64,000 nt of DNA, from assembly GCA_963801045.1 (NCBI GenBank), contig CAWDDC010000004.1, positions 62,001 to 126,000 on the forward strand, written 5' to 3'. The DNA comes from JACCWP01 sp963801045. GTDB taxonomy: Bacteria > Actinomycetota > Actinomycetes > Propionibacteriales > Nocardioidaceae. The notes under the pieces are model-generated. The model saw only the letters and a list, made by a program, of their open reading frames with translations. It made no database searches and was not told where the DNA came from. The translations under genes and the position numbers were made by a program. Shown in pieces: positions 55,757 to 64,000 of this stretch; position 1 is the stretch's first letter, and every line of letters starts with the position of its first letter.

Positions 55757-56266
55757 CTACTGCAGCCCGCGGACGTACCTCGCCTGCCCGGCGTGCTGCA
55801 GCGAGTCGGACAGCACGCTCACCAGCCGGACCGCGAGCGTGACCGGGGGGTCCCAGTGCTCGTCCACGACCTGGTCGAGCGCGGCGTCGTCCCAGCCGTC
55901 GAGCAGCCGGCCGATCTGCTCGTGCACCGCGTGGTGGTAGCCGAGCAGCAGATCGCCCGACTCCACCCGCACCTGGTCGACCTCCGCCGAGCTGTGCCCG
56001 TAGCCGGTCGCCTCGGGGACGAACGGCAGACCGAACCGGCCCACCCACCCCTGGTCGGTCCACACCTGCGCCACGCCGCCCGCGTCCGCGAAGTGGTCGT
56101 CCTGGATGCGGGTCAGGTGCCAGACCAGCCAGACGATCGAGTTGCCCTTGTCGTACGGACGCCAGGACAGCGCGTCCGGGTCGAGGCCGTCGACCGCGCC
56201 GTCGACGATCTCGCGCACCCGGCCGAAGCCGTCCCGCAGCAACCGGTAGGCAGGTGTGTCGGTCAT
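55757..56266 (-). CDS. DinB-like (DUF664) mycothiol S-transferase-type protein
   Basis: This is an intact 169-residue protein. Four-helix DinB fold with metal-ligand motifs in KGNSIVWLVWHLTRIQDDHF (first His), VESGDLLLGYHHAVHEQIGR and SVLSDSLQHAGQARYVRGL (third His, H-A-G-Q/x-A-x-Y-x-R-G). This trio of helices is the DUF664 pattern, thought to bind mycothiol and metal. The substrate is unknown. It is 4 bases from the LacI stop (convergent) and 10 bases downstream of the ligase gene, with which it shares direction. Confidence 0.88.
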   Translation of the reverse strand: MTDTPAYRLLRDGFGRVREIVDGAVDGLDPDALSWRPYDKGNSIVWLVWHLTRIQDDHFADAGGVAQVWTDQGWVGRFGLPFVPEATGYGHSSAEVDQVRVESGDLLLGYHHAVHEQIGRLLDGWDDAALDQVVDEHWDPPVTLAVRLVSVLSDSLQHAGQARYVRGLQ

Positions 56267-56275
56267 GGCGAAACG

Positions 56276-57205
56276 CTAGCCGCTGCCCGCGCCCGGCGCT
56301 GTCAGCTGATCGAGACCGCAGGCGAGCACGTCGAGATCGGTACGCACCGCGCGCAGCACCGGCTGCCGGAGCCGGCCGGCAGCGGTGACCGCGGAGTACT
56401 CGATCTCCACGATCAGCGGCGGGTGCCGCAGCCCGTCGAGCACCTGCCGGCGCAGCCGGTCGGAGGTGGAGCCGCCGACCCGTCCCATCGGCACCAGCTC
56501 GCCGTCGGCGTCGAGCAGGTACAGGTCGAGCGCGCGCGGGTGCTCGCGCTTGGCGCCCGGTCGGTCGGCGTCGGGACCCCAGTCGACCCCGCCCACCAGG
56601 CAGCTCACCGTGCGCAGCGTCTTGATCTTGACCCAGTCGGGGGAGCGGCCGCGCCGGTAGCGGCTGGTGCGGCGCTTGGCGATCACTCCCTCGAGGCCGT
56701 GACTGGTCACGACGTCCCACAGCGGCCACGGGTCGACGTTGGTGAGGGTGAGTCCGAGCGGGGGCGCCCAGTCGGCGGCCAGCGCCTCGAGCGCGGCGCG
56801 GCGACGGTCGTACGGCCAGCCGGTCGTCGACTCGCCGTCGCGACCGAGCAGGTCGAACACGTACAGCCGGGCCGGCAGCTCCGCTGCCCAACGGGCCGCC
56901 GCGGAGCGCTGTGCCGTGCGCTGCTGGGTGAGCGGCCAGGACGGCAGCCCTCGCTCGTCCGGGACCGCGACCTCCGTGTCCAGCACCAGGCCGGGCTGCG
57001 TACGCGCCACCGCGAGCATCGCCTCGCGCAGCTCGGGGAAGCGCACCGTCAGGTCGGCGCCGAGACGGGTCGTCATCGTCACCCGCGCCTCGCCGGTGGT
57101 CTGCGTGGAGACCAGTGCCCGGATGCCGTCGACCTTGAGGTCGAACGCGTAGCCGGCGGCCGCGAGTGCGTCGAGGTCGTCGACGGTGCCGCGCTCGGCG
57201 AGCAT
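56276..57205 (-). CDS. second ATP-dependent DNA ligase
   Basis: This is an intact protein of about 309 residues from ATG 57205, which overlaps the aminotransferase stop as TGATG; GTG 57214 is an alternative start. Lys24 in GYAFDLKVDGIRALVST (K-x-D-G) is the adenylation residue. Other ligase motifs: GLVLDTEVAVPDERGLPSWP, SHGLEGVIAKRRTSRYRRG (motif IV) and PDWVKIKTLRTVSCLVGGVD (motif V). The OB-fold ends with VEIEYSAVTAAGRLRQPVLR. It is a LigD/LigC-like repair ligase without nuclease or polymerase domains. The tail AVRTDLDVLACGLDQLTAPG is unusual. Confidence 0.88.
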   Translation of the reverse strand: MLAERGTVDDLDALAAAGYAFDLKVDGIRALVSTQTTGEARVTMTTRLGADLTVRFPELREAMLAVARTQPGLVLDTEVAVPDERGLPSWPLTQQRTAQRSAAARWAAELPARLYVFDLLGRDGESTTGWPYDRRRAALEALAADWAPPLGLTLTNVDPWPLWDVVTSHGLEGVIAKRRTSRYRRGRSPDWVKIKTLRTVSCLVGGVDWGPDADRPGAKREHPRALDLYLLDADGELVPMGRVGGSTSDRLRRQVLDGLRHPPLIVEIEYSAVTAAGRLRQPVLRAVRTDLDVLACGLDQLTAPGAGSG

Positions 57206-58525
57206 CAGCTCCACAGCGACGACCGCGCGGACAGCACCGTGCCGACCGCGGCCACGAACCCGGCGAGCTGGTCGTCGGTCAGCGCGAGGCTGAGCGCGAG
57301 GTAGCCGCGCGGCGCGATGTAGTAGCCCGCGGCGAGCAGGTCGAGGAACAACAGCTCGAGCAGCCGCGGGTCGGTGCTCGGCGAGGTCCTCGTGCCGCCG
57401 GATCGGCGCCCGGGTGGGGTGGAACGCCATCAGGCTGCCCACGCCACGAGACCTGGAACGGGGCGCCCGACGCGTCGATCACCGTGCTCAGCGCGGCCCG
57501 GAGCACGTCGCCGCGCTCGGTGTGCCGCTCGGCCACCTCGGGGGTGTAGACGCCGGTCAGCCCGGCGTGCCCGGCCGCCATCGACACCACGTTGTTGTTG
57601 AAGGTGCCGGCGTGCGGCAACGCGTCGGGGCGGGACGGGTCGAACAGGTCCATCACGTCGCCCCGGCCGCCGAAGGCGCCGAACGAGCTGCCGCCACCGA
57701 GGTACTTCCCGAACGTCGTGAGGTCGGGCACCAGTCCCAGCCGCTGCTGGAGCCCGCCGGCGCCGGTGCGCGACGTCATCACCTCGTCGAGGACGAGCAG
57801 CGCGCCCGTCTCGGCGGTGGCGTCGCGGAGCGTGCGCAGGAACCCGGCGTCGCCGGGGATGCACCCGGACGCGCCCAGCATCGGCTCCACCAGCACTGCG
57901 GCCACCGGGTCGCCCGCATCCAGGATCGCGGCCCGCGCGGCCGCCTCGTCGTTGTACGGCACCAGCGTCACGTCGTACGGCGCGTTGACCGCGGCGGCGC
58001 CGTCGCGGAAGGTCAGCAGGCCGCCGTGGTAGCCGCCGTGCACGCCGACCACCCGTTCGCGTCCGGTGTGAGGCGCGGGCGACGGCCAGCGCCATCAGGT
58101 TGGCCTCGGTGCCGGAGTTGGTGAAGCGGACCCGTTCCACCGAGCCGAAGCGCGCGCACATCGCCTCGGCGAGCAGCACCTCGTGCTCGGTGTGCGCGCT
58201 GCGGCTCAGGCCGTCGTCGATCGCGTACCGCATCGCCTGCTGGATCACCGGGTGCGAGTGGCCGTACAGGCCGGCGGAGTACTCGCCGAGCAGGTCGACG
58301 TAGCGGTGGCCGTCGACGTCCTCGAGCACCGCGTCCCAGGCGCGGGCGATCCGCAGCGGGAACGGCGGGTGGTAGAGCACCGTGCGGGTGTTGCCGCCCG
58401 GCAGCACCGCACGGGCGCGGCGTGTGCAGCGCGTCCGAGCGGGGACGAGCGGCCACGTAGTCGGCCCGGGCGCGCTCGACCGCGTCGTCGAGGGAGCCGG
58501 TGACCGGCGCGTCCGCGTGCCGCAT
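57205..58525 (-). CDS. class III aminotransferase (glutamate-1-semialdehyde aminomutase-like), frameshifted
   Basis: About 430 residues. PLP-enzyme landmarks: RYVDLLGEYSAGLYGHSHP, RFTNSGTEANLMALAVARA, VVGVHGGYHGGLLTFRDGAA, AAVLVEPMLGASGCIPGDAG, LLVLDEVMTSRTGAGGLQQR (D-E-V) and PDLTTFGKYLGGGSSFGAF with the PLP Lys in FGKYLGG. The N-E-T-F-N-N-N motif follows (AGTFNNNVVSMAAG). This pattern fits the hemL-like subgroup, several of which act on secondary-metabolite amines. The frame changes near 58425, 58065, 57445 and 57385. The 3' end overlaps the ligase gene. Confidence 0.88.
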
Positions 58526-58596
58526 GCGGCCGATCCTGCCCGGGTGGCCGGCCGGGCTCAACGCGGGTGCGGTCTCGTCTGTACTCTCCTGTGTCC

Positions 58597-59520
58597 ATGC
58601 AGACTGCTGACGACCTCGTGCGCACCGTGGCCAACGCGGTGCGTGACGGCGGGTACGCGCCGGGCGACGCGCTGCCCTCGGTGCGGTCGCTCGCCGATCA
58701 GCGTGGCTGCTCGGCGGGCACGGTGGCCCGTGCCTACGCTGCGGCTGCGCGCCGCCGGCGTGGTCACCGGCCGCCAGCGCGCCGCGCTCACCGTGGCCGC
58801 CGACGGCGCCGGGAGGGCCCGGACGCTGCTGCGGCGGCGGCGCGCCGCTGCGGCTCACCGGCAGCGACGACCCCGCGCTCGACCTGTTGCTCGGTGCGGT
58901 CGGCGACCGCGTCGCGCTGGTCCCCGGGCCGCGCGGCAGCGTCACCGGCATGGGGATGCTCGCGCGGGGCGCAGCGGACGCCGCTGCCATGCACCTGCTG
59001 CACACCGGCACCGGTCAGCACAACGACGACTTCGTGCACGCCCTGACCGGCGCCGGGCCGCTCGTCCTGCTGCACCTGTGGCGGCGCCAGCAGGTCCTGG
59101 TGCTGCCACCCGGCAACCCGGAGCAGCGTCCGCTCGCCCGCAGACCTCGCCGGCCGCAGGCTCGCCTGGCGCGACGCCGGCACCGGCTCCCGGCTGCTGC
59201 TCGAGCGGCTGCTGCGCGAGGCGGACGTCGTCGCCGCGCCCGACCACGGCGTCACCGTCGACTCGCACCTCGCGGTCGCCGTTGCGGTGGTGAGCGGTGC
59301 CGCCGACGCCGGCCTGGCCGTCCGCGCGGCGGCGGAGTCGGTGGGCGCCGACTGGTTGCCGGTGGCCGAGGAGCCGTTCGAGCTCGCGATCCGCGCCGAC
59401 TGCCTGCCCGCCGCCGAGGAGCTGCTGCACGCGCTCGCGAGTCCCGGCTTCCGGAGCCGGATAGCGGCCATGCCTGGTTACGACCTGAGCCGGAGCGGCA
59501 ACCTGCGGGACGCGGCATGA
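58597..59520 (+). CDS. GntR-type regulator with tungstate/molybdate-binding-like (PBP) domain, frameshifted
   Basis: An N-terminal GntR winged helix (DLVRTVANAVRDGGYAPGDA LPSVRSLADQRGCSAGTVAR AYA) is followed by a region of about 200 residues resembling oxyanion-binding PBP-like domains: ALVPGPRGSVTGMGMLARGA, LLHTGTGQHNDDFVHALTGA, RRLAWRDAGTGSRLLLERLL, AVAVAVVSGAADAGLAVRAA. The last two motifs (ADLAGRRLAWRDAGTGSR; HLAVAVAVVSGAADAG) are the hallmark of the MoaA/ModE-like PBP domain. ATG 58597 follows a TACTCT -10 by 9 bases. The frame changes near 58740, 58805, 58835 and 59140. It overlaps tupA and probably regulates it in response to the transported oxyanion. Confidence 0.8.
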
Positions 59521-60364
59521 GGCGCGCGGCGAGCGTCGGCTGGGCGCTGCTGCTGGCGGCGACGGCGGTCGCGGGCTGCGGCGGCGATGACAGCGGGGGA
59601 GACGACAGTGGGGGACGGCGACTCGGCCGACGAGATGATCCTGGCCACCACGACCAGCACCGTCGACTCGGGGCTGCTCGACGAGCTGTTGCCCGCGTAC
59701 GAGGACTCCGGCGGCTGCGGCGTCAAGGCCCTCGGGGTCGGGGTCGGGCGAGGCGCTCGAGCTGGGCTCGTCCGGCAACGCCGACGCGCTGCTGGTGCAC
59801 TCACCCGAGGCCGAGGAGGAGTACATGGCCGCCGGCGACGGCAGCCGGCGGGACCTCGTGATGCACAACGACTTCGTCCTGGTGGGGCCCGCCGACGACC
59901 CGGCCGACGTCGCCGGTGCCGACGACGGCGGTCGACGCGATGGCGCGGATCGACGAGAGCGGCGCCACGTTCGTCTCCCGTGCCGACGAGTCGGGCACCA
60001 ACACCAAGGAGCTGGACCTGTGGGAGCAGGCCGGGCGTCGAACCCGGCGGTGAGGACTACGTCGAGACCGGGCAAGGCATGGGGGAGACGCTCACCATCA
60101 CCGACCAGATGGGCGGCTACACGCTGTCCGACCGGGGCACGTACCTCGCGACCGAGGGTCTCGAGCTGGAGGTGCTCAGCGCAGCGCAGCGACGACCTGC
60201 TGAACGTCTACCACGTCATCGTCGTCGACCACGAGGGCACGAACACCGAGTGCGCCGAGGGATTCGCCGACTGGCTGCTGACACCGGAGACGCAGCAGAT
60301 GATCGGCGAGTTCGGCGTCGAGGAGTACGGACAGCAGCTGTTCCACCCCGACGCGAAGCCCTGA
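59517..60364 (+). CDS. tupA: tungstate ABC transporter substrate-binding lipoprotein, frameshifted
   Basis: ATG 59517 overlaps the regulator stop (ATGA). The lipoprotein signal ALLLAATAVAGCG has the lipobox AVAGC. The mature protein has ILATTTSTVDSGLLDELLPA: the T-T-T-S-T-x-D motif typical of TupA, the tungstate-specific member. Further features: ALLVHSPEAEEEYMAAGDG, RRDLVMHNDFVLVGPADDPA, TFVSRADESGTNTKELDLWE and EFGVEEYGQQLFHPDA at the end. It binds WO4 2- outside the cell for delivery to TupB. The frame changes near 59605, 59745, 59920, 60035 and 60185. Confidence 0.88.
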
Positions 60365-60372
60365 CGAGCACC

Positions 60373-61029
60373 GTGTCCGACCCGCTGCTCGAGGTCGTCG
60401 CCCGGACGGCCCTCGTCTCGATCTCGGCGACTCTGATCGCCCTGCTCATCGGCATCCCGCTCGGCACCCTGCTCGCCCTGGCGCGGCTGCCGGGTCGCGG
60501 CGCGGTCGTCGCGGTCGTCAACACCGGGATGGCGGTGCCCACCGTGGTGGTCGGGCTCGCGGTGGCGATGCTGTTGTGGCGCAGCGGGCCGCTGGGCAAC
60601 CTCGACCTGATCTACACCCTGCGCGGGATGGTGATCGCCCAGGTGCTGATCGCCGCGCCGCTGATCACCGGGATCACGATGGCGGCCCTGCACCTGCTGC
60701 CGCCGGGGCTACCGGACCAGCTGCGGGCGCTCGGCGCGAACCGCACCCAGCTGGTGCTGCGGCTGTGGATGGAGGCGCGGCTGCCGTTGCTGGCCGCCGC
60801 GATGGCCGGGTTCGGGCACGCCGTGTCCGAGGTCGGCGCCGCGACGATCGTCGGCGGCAACCTGCACGGCCGTACCCAGGTCATGACCACGGCCATCGTG
60901 GAGAACGTCGGCCAGGGAGACCTCGGCAGCGCGACCGTCTACGCCGTCGTGCTGCTCGCGCTGGCGTTGGCCGTCAACGCCGTGCTCTCGTCGGTCCACC
61001 AGCGCGGTGCCGGGTGGGCGCGAGCCTGA
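60373..61029 (+). CDS. tupB: tungstate ABC transporter permease
   Basis: This is an intact 218-residue membrane protein with five or six helices and the permease EAA-type loop: VVARTALVSISATLIALLIG, VAVVNTGMAVPTVVVGLAVA MLLW, TLRGMVIAQVLIAAPLITGI, DQLRALGANRTQLVLRLWME (EAA-like loop) and VGQGDLGSATVYAVVLLALA. The T-M/A-L-x-A-L-G-A-N-R pattern is typical of TupB. It starts at GTG 60373, 8 bases after the tupA stop, so it is co-transcribed. The TupC ATPase gene begins inside its end (61014). Confidence 0.88.
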   Translation: MSDPLLEVVARTALVSISATLIALLIGIPLGTLLALARLPGRGAVVAVVNTGMAVPTVVVGLAVAMLLWRSGPLGNLDLIYTLRGMVIAQVLIAAPLITGITMAALHLLPPGLPDQLRALGANRTQLVLRLWMEARLPLLAAAMAGFGHAVSEVGAATIVGGNLHGRTQVMTTAIVENVGQGDLGSATVYAVVLLALALAVNAVLSSVHQRGAGWARA

Positions 61030-62049
61030 GCGCGCACCGGCTCCGGCACGAACGCGGCGGGCGCCAGGTGCTGCAGGTCGACGAGCTCGTGGTCGCCCCC
61101 GGAGAACGACTCGCGGTGCTCGGTCCCAACGGCTCCGGCAAGACCACGCTGCTGCGGTTGCTGTCCGGGATCGAGCGGCCCACCGACGGCACGGTCGCGC
61201 TGGACGGGCAGCCGATGGACGGGCTGGGGGTGCGGGCCCGGCGGGCAGTGGGGTACGTGACCCAGCAGCCCGGCCTGCTCACGACCAGCGTGCGCCGCAA
61301 CGTCGAGCTGCCCCTGCAGTGGCGGCGGGTGCCGCGGGCCGAGCGAGCAGCGCGCGTGCGCACCGCCCTCGACCGGCTCGGGATCGCGCACCTCATCGAC
61401 CGCCCGGCCGCGCGGCTGTCCGGCGGCGAGCGGCAGCGGGTGAACCTCGCCCGGTCGCTGGCCACCGAGCCGGACGTGCTGCTGCTCGACGAGCCGGCTG
61501 CTGCCTTGGACCCGGCGGCGCGGACGGCGTTCCTGGACGACCTCGACCGCGCGCTGGACGCCTCGGGCACCACGGTCGTGCACGTGTCGCACCGCCCCGA
61601 GGAGGCGGTGCGCGGTGCCGACCGCGTGGCGGTGCTCGACGCCGGCCGGGTGCGCCAGCTGGCGGCGCCGGCCGCCGTCTTCGCGGCTCCTGCCGACGCT
61701 GCCGTGGCGAGCATCCTCGGTTTCCACAACCTGCTGCCCGCCGACGTCGACGTCCACGGCGCCGTCCGTGTCGGCGAGGTCCGGGTCGGCACGTCGACCG
61801 ACCTGCCGCCGGGTCCGGTGACCGTGGCCGTCTGGGCCGCGGGTGTGGAGGTCGTCGGGTCCGAGCAGACCGGCTGGTCGGGGACCGTGCGGGCGGTGGA
61901 GCCCGGCCCGGGTCACTGGGAGGTGCGCCTCGACTCCTCGCCGCCGCTGGTGGCGCACCTGCGGCCGCGACCGTCCACCGCCCAGGGTCGGCGAACGGGT
62001 CGACGTGCGGCTGTCGGCCGACGACGTCGTCGTGCTCGCCCGGCTTTGA
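61014..62049 (+). CDS. tupC: tungstate ABC transporter ATP-binding protein, one frame change
   Basis: About 343 residues. The ATPase domain has LAVLGPNGSGKTTLLRLLSG (Walker A), YVTQQPGLLTTSVRRNVELP (Q-loop region), ARLSGGERQRVNLARSLATE (signature), DVLLLDEPAAALDPAARTAF (Walker B) and VVHVSHRPEEAVRGADRVAV (switch His). A C-terminal regulatory TOBE-like region (PLVAHLRPRPSTAQG and VDVRLSADDVVVLARL) ends it, with one frame change near 61985. GTG 61014 overlaps tupB. It drives tungstate import with TupA and TupB. Confidence 0.9.
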
Positions 62050-62083
62050 CGTGCCCGCCGACCTGCGGAGTAGCGTCCCCTTC

Positions 62084-64000
62084 GTGACCGGCGTGCCAGG
62101 GGGGTCGGCGGGTGCCGCTGTCCCATCGACGGCGCCACCGGAGCCGACGGCCCGGTGCCCGAGGGACTGCGGCTGGCGTGGGACTGCTCGCCCGCGCTGG
62201 TCATCGTCACCGAGGGACCCCAGCACGTGCTGACGTACCAGAACGACGCGTCGGCGGCGCTGTTCGGCAGACGGCCCACCGGCGTTCGCGATGTCCGAGG
62301 CGTTCCCCGAGCTGCAGGGCCGGCCGATGGAGACGCTGGACGCGGTGCGCGCGACCGGCCAGGTGGTGCAGGTGCCGCGGGCCGACACCGGCGTGCGTGA
62401 CGTCGAGGGCGGCATCGTGCACCTGCGGTACGTGCTCGCGCCACTGGGCGCGGGGCCGCCGTACGAGGGCGTCGTCGTCACCTCCGTCGACGTGACGGCG
62501 GAGACCCACGCCGAACGCGCCGTGGTCCGCGCCGAGCTGCTGTCCCGCATCTCCGAGCGGCTGAACAGTGCCGCCGACCCGGACGCCGCCCTCGCCGCCC
62601 TGACCGATCAGCTGGTCCCCGAGGTCGCCGACCTCGCCGCGGTCTACGTCGTCCACGGCCCGCGCGGGACCCGGCCGACGAAGGGACGGGCCCCGGCCGC
62701 GATCACCATCTCGCCGCGGCTGCTGGGCAGCGGTCGGGGCGCCACCGGCAGTCCGGGCCGCGGGCCGGACCCTCGCCGTGGGACGCCGCCCTCGCGGCCG
62801 GCCGGACGGTGGTGATCGACCTGGAGCAGTCGTCCCCGCTGCTCGACCCGCGGACGGCGCCGTGGCTGGACGGCGCCCAGGGCCGCGACCTCGTGCTGGT
62901 GCCGCTCGCGGTGGCCGGGGTGCTCAGCGGCGCCCTGGTGCTGCTCGGCACGGTCGGGCGGGAGCGCTACACCGAGCAGGACGTCGCCTTCCTCGAGGAC
63001 GCGGCCGCCCGGGCCGGCGCCGCGGTCGCGAACGCGCGTGCCCACCAGCTCCAGCGGCAGGTGGCGATCAACCTGCAGCGTGCGCTGCTCCCGGACGCGC
63101 CGCCGCCGCTGCAGGGCCTGAAGGTGGCCGCCCGCTACCTCGCCGGCGGTGACGACGTCGAGGTCGGCGGCGACTGGTGGGACGTGCACGACCTGGGCGC
63201 GGGCCGGGTCGGCGTCGGTGTCGGCGACGTCTCCGGGCGCGGGGTGCCGGCCGCGATCGTCATGGGCCAGGCGCGCTCGGGGATGCGGGCCGCGGCGCAC
63301 GCCGACCTGCCGCCCGCCGACCTGCTCACCGTGCTGGACGCGCAGGTCGGCGAGCTGGTGTCGGTCGAGCACACCGACGACCACGCCCTGCAGCCGCGGT
63401 TCGCCACCGCCGCCTACGCGGTGCTCGAGGCGTTCGACCAGACGCTGCGACTGGCCAACGCCGGCCACCCGCCGCTGCTGGTGCGGGACCCGACCGGTGC
63501 CGTCCGCCGGGTCGCCGCGCCGCCGGGCCCGCCGTTGGGACTCGGGGGCGGGCGCGGCTACGAGGAGACCGTGGTCGACTTCCCGGCCGGCTCGCTGCTG
63601 CTGGCGTTCACCGACGGCCTGGTGGAGTCCAGCCGGGTCGACATCGACTCCGGCATCGAGCGGCTGGCCGAGGACCTGGCCGCGGTCGACGTCGACGCCG
63701 ACCTCGACGAGGTCGCCGACCGGCTGCTCACCCGAGGCGCCGGCGCCGACGACGTCGCCCTCGTGCTGCTGCGCAGCGACCCGGCCCGGCTGCCGGTGGA
63801 GCGGTACTCGGCGACGCTGGAGCAGATGTCCGACGTGTCCCGGACCCGCCGGGAGCTCACCGGGCTCGCCGACACGGCACACCCCGGAACTGGCCTACCG
63901 GGTCGCGCACGTGTCGGCCGAGCTGCTGGCCAACGCCATGTCGCACGTCGGACCTCCGGTGTCGGTGCGGGCGCACGTCGCCTTCGACCGGATGGTCGTC
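62084..64000 (+). CDS. SpoIIE-type phosphatase with PAS/GAF sensing region and HATPase end, partial, frameshifted
   Basis: GTG 62084 lies 7 bases after TAGCGT (62071-62076), a leaderless start. The order is a PAS-like N-terminus (EGLRLAWDCSPALVIVTEGP, HVLTYQNDASAALFGRRP), a GAF domain (AVVRAELLSRISERLNSAAD to ARAGAAVANARAHQLQRQVA), a SpoIIE PP2C phosphatase (VEVGGDWWDVHDLGAGRVGV; GVGDVSGRGVPAAIVMGQAR; LRLANAGHPPLLVRDPTGAV; LAFTDGLVESSRVDIDSGIE) and the start of an anti-sigma-type HATPase (AYRVAHVSAELLANAMSHVG) cut by the right edge. Frame changes near 62150, 62290, 62730 and 63880. It probably controls a partner-switching sigma-factor pathway. Confidence 0.88.

Overview
The window is about 72% G+C with strong G/C third-position bias, dense genes and frequent ATGA or TGATG overlaps. 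Gene content is that of a high-GC actinobacterium: a LysX-type lysyl-tRNA synthetase/lysyltransferase, a GAF-ANTAR regulator, mycothiol-type DinB proteins, a CsoR-like copper operator, RNase J and many start codons placed 6-9 bases after a TANNNT -10 box (leaderless transcripts). Propionibacteriales/Nocardioidaceae is my best guess from protein style, but this is inference. No rRNA, tRNA, CRISPR, phage or transposase gene was seen.

A technical point affects the whole annotation. Many conserved genes, including ones expected to be essential (lysyl-tRNA synthetase, RNase J) and long ones (metE, the copper ATPase), are broken by several single-base indels, while neighbouring genes are perfectly open. 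Conserved motifs continue across each break in another frame. I therefore describe these genes as whole loci with frameshifts, most likely sequencing or assembly errors, rather than as pseudogenes.

Layout. 1-4.2 kb: a CHASE3-HAMP-GAF sensor cut by the left edge, a palindromic repeat, a TIGR03086 protein, two VOC proteins and a PrmC-related methyltransferase. 4.3-8.6 kb: a metal-dependent amidohydrolase behind a palindromic operator, then a compact cassette of an ABC exporter, a 51-residue Arg-Thr/His-Gly peptide behind a near-perfect ribosome binding site, and a soluble Ser/Thr kinase. This is the best candidate for an undescribed system. 8.6-12.2 kb: an ABC-2 transporter, a tandem 63-bp palindromic repeat and an HxlR regulator. 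12.5-18.8 kb: a methyltransferase, lysX (catalytic domain first, membrane lysyltransferase second), a small lipoprotein and an APC permease. 18.8-23.7 kb: a DMT transporter, a membrane-inserted metallophosphoesterase, and a cobalamin riboswitch controlling metE.

23.7-30.6 kb: a small His-tailed membrane protein, a decayed LuxR gene, a purine-rich tract, a fatty-acid desaturase, a 22-base C tract, a MarR-GNAT fusion coupled to an anchored hydrolase, and a Rieske oxygenase behind a TetR-like operator. 30.6-34.8 kb: a copper operon (CsoR-like operator, DUF4396, CopZ, a Cu-ATPase with a long His-rich C-terminal extension). 34.8-43.7 kb: cupin, GAF-ANTAR, LuxR/SnoaL-like/FAD-oxidase operon, secreted proteins, a CGNR regulator and a D-threonine-aldolase-like enzyme.

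43.8-64 kb: RNase J, carbonic anhydrase, nitronate monooxygenase, HAD phosphatase, stand-alone LigD-type ligase, TPP enzyme, kelch lipoprotein, SDR, histidine phosphatase, PhyH with a divergent LacI regulator, DinB protein, a class III aminotransferase overlapping a second ATP-dependent ligase, a GntR-PBP regulator with the tupABC tungstate transporter, and a SpoIIE-type phosphatase cut by the right edge.
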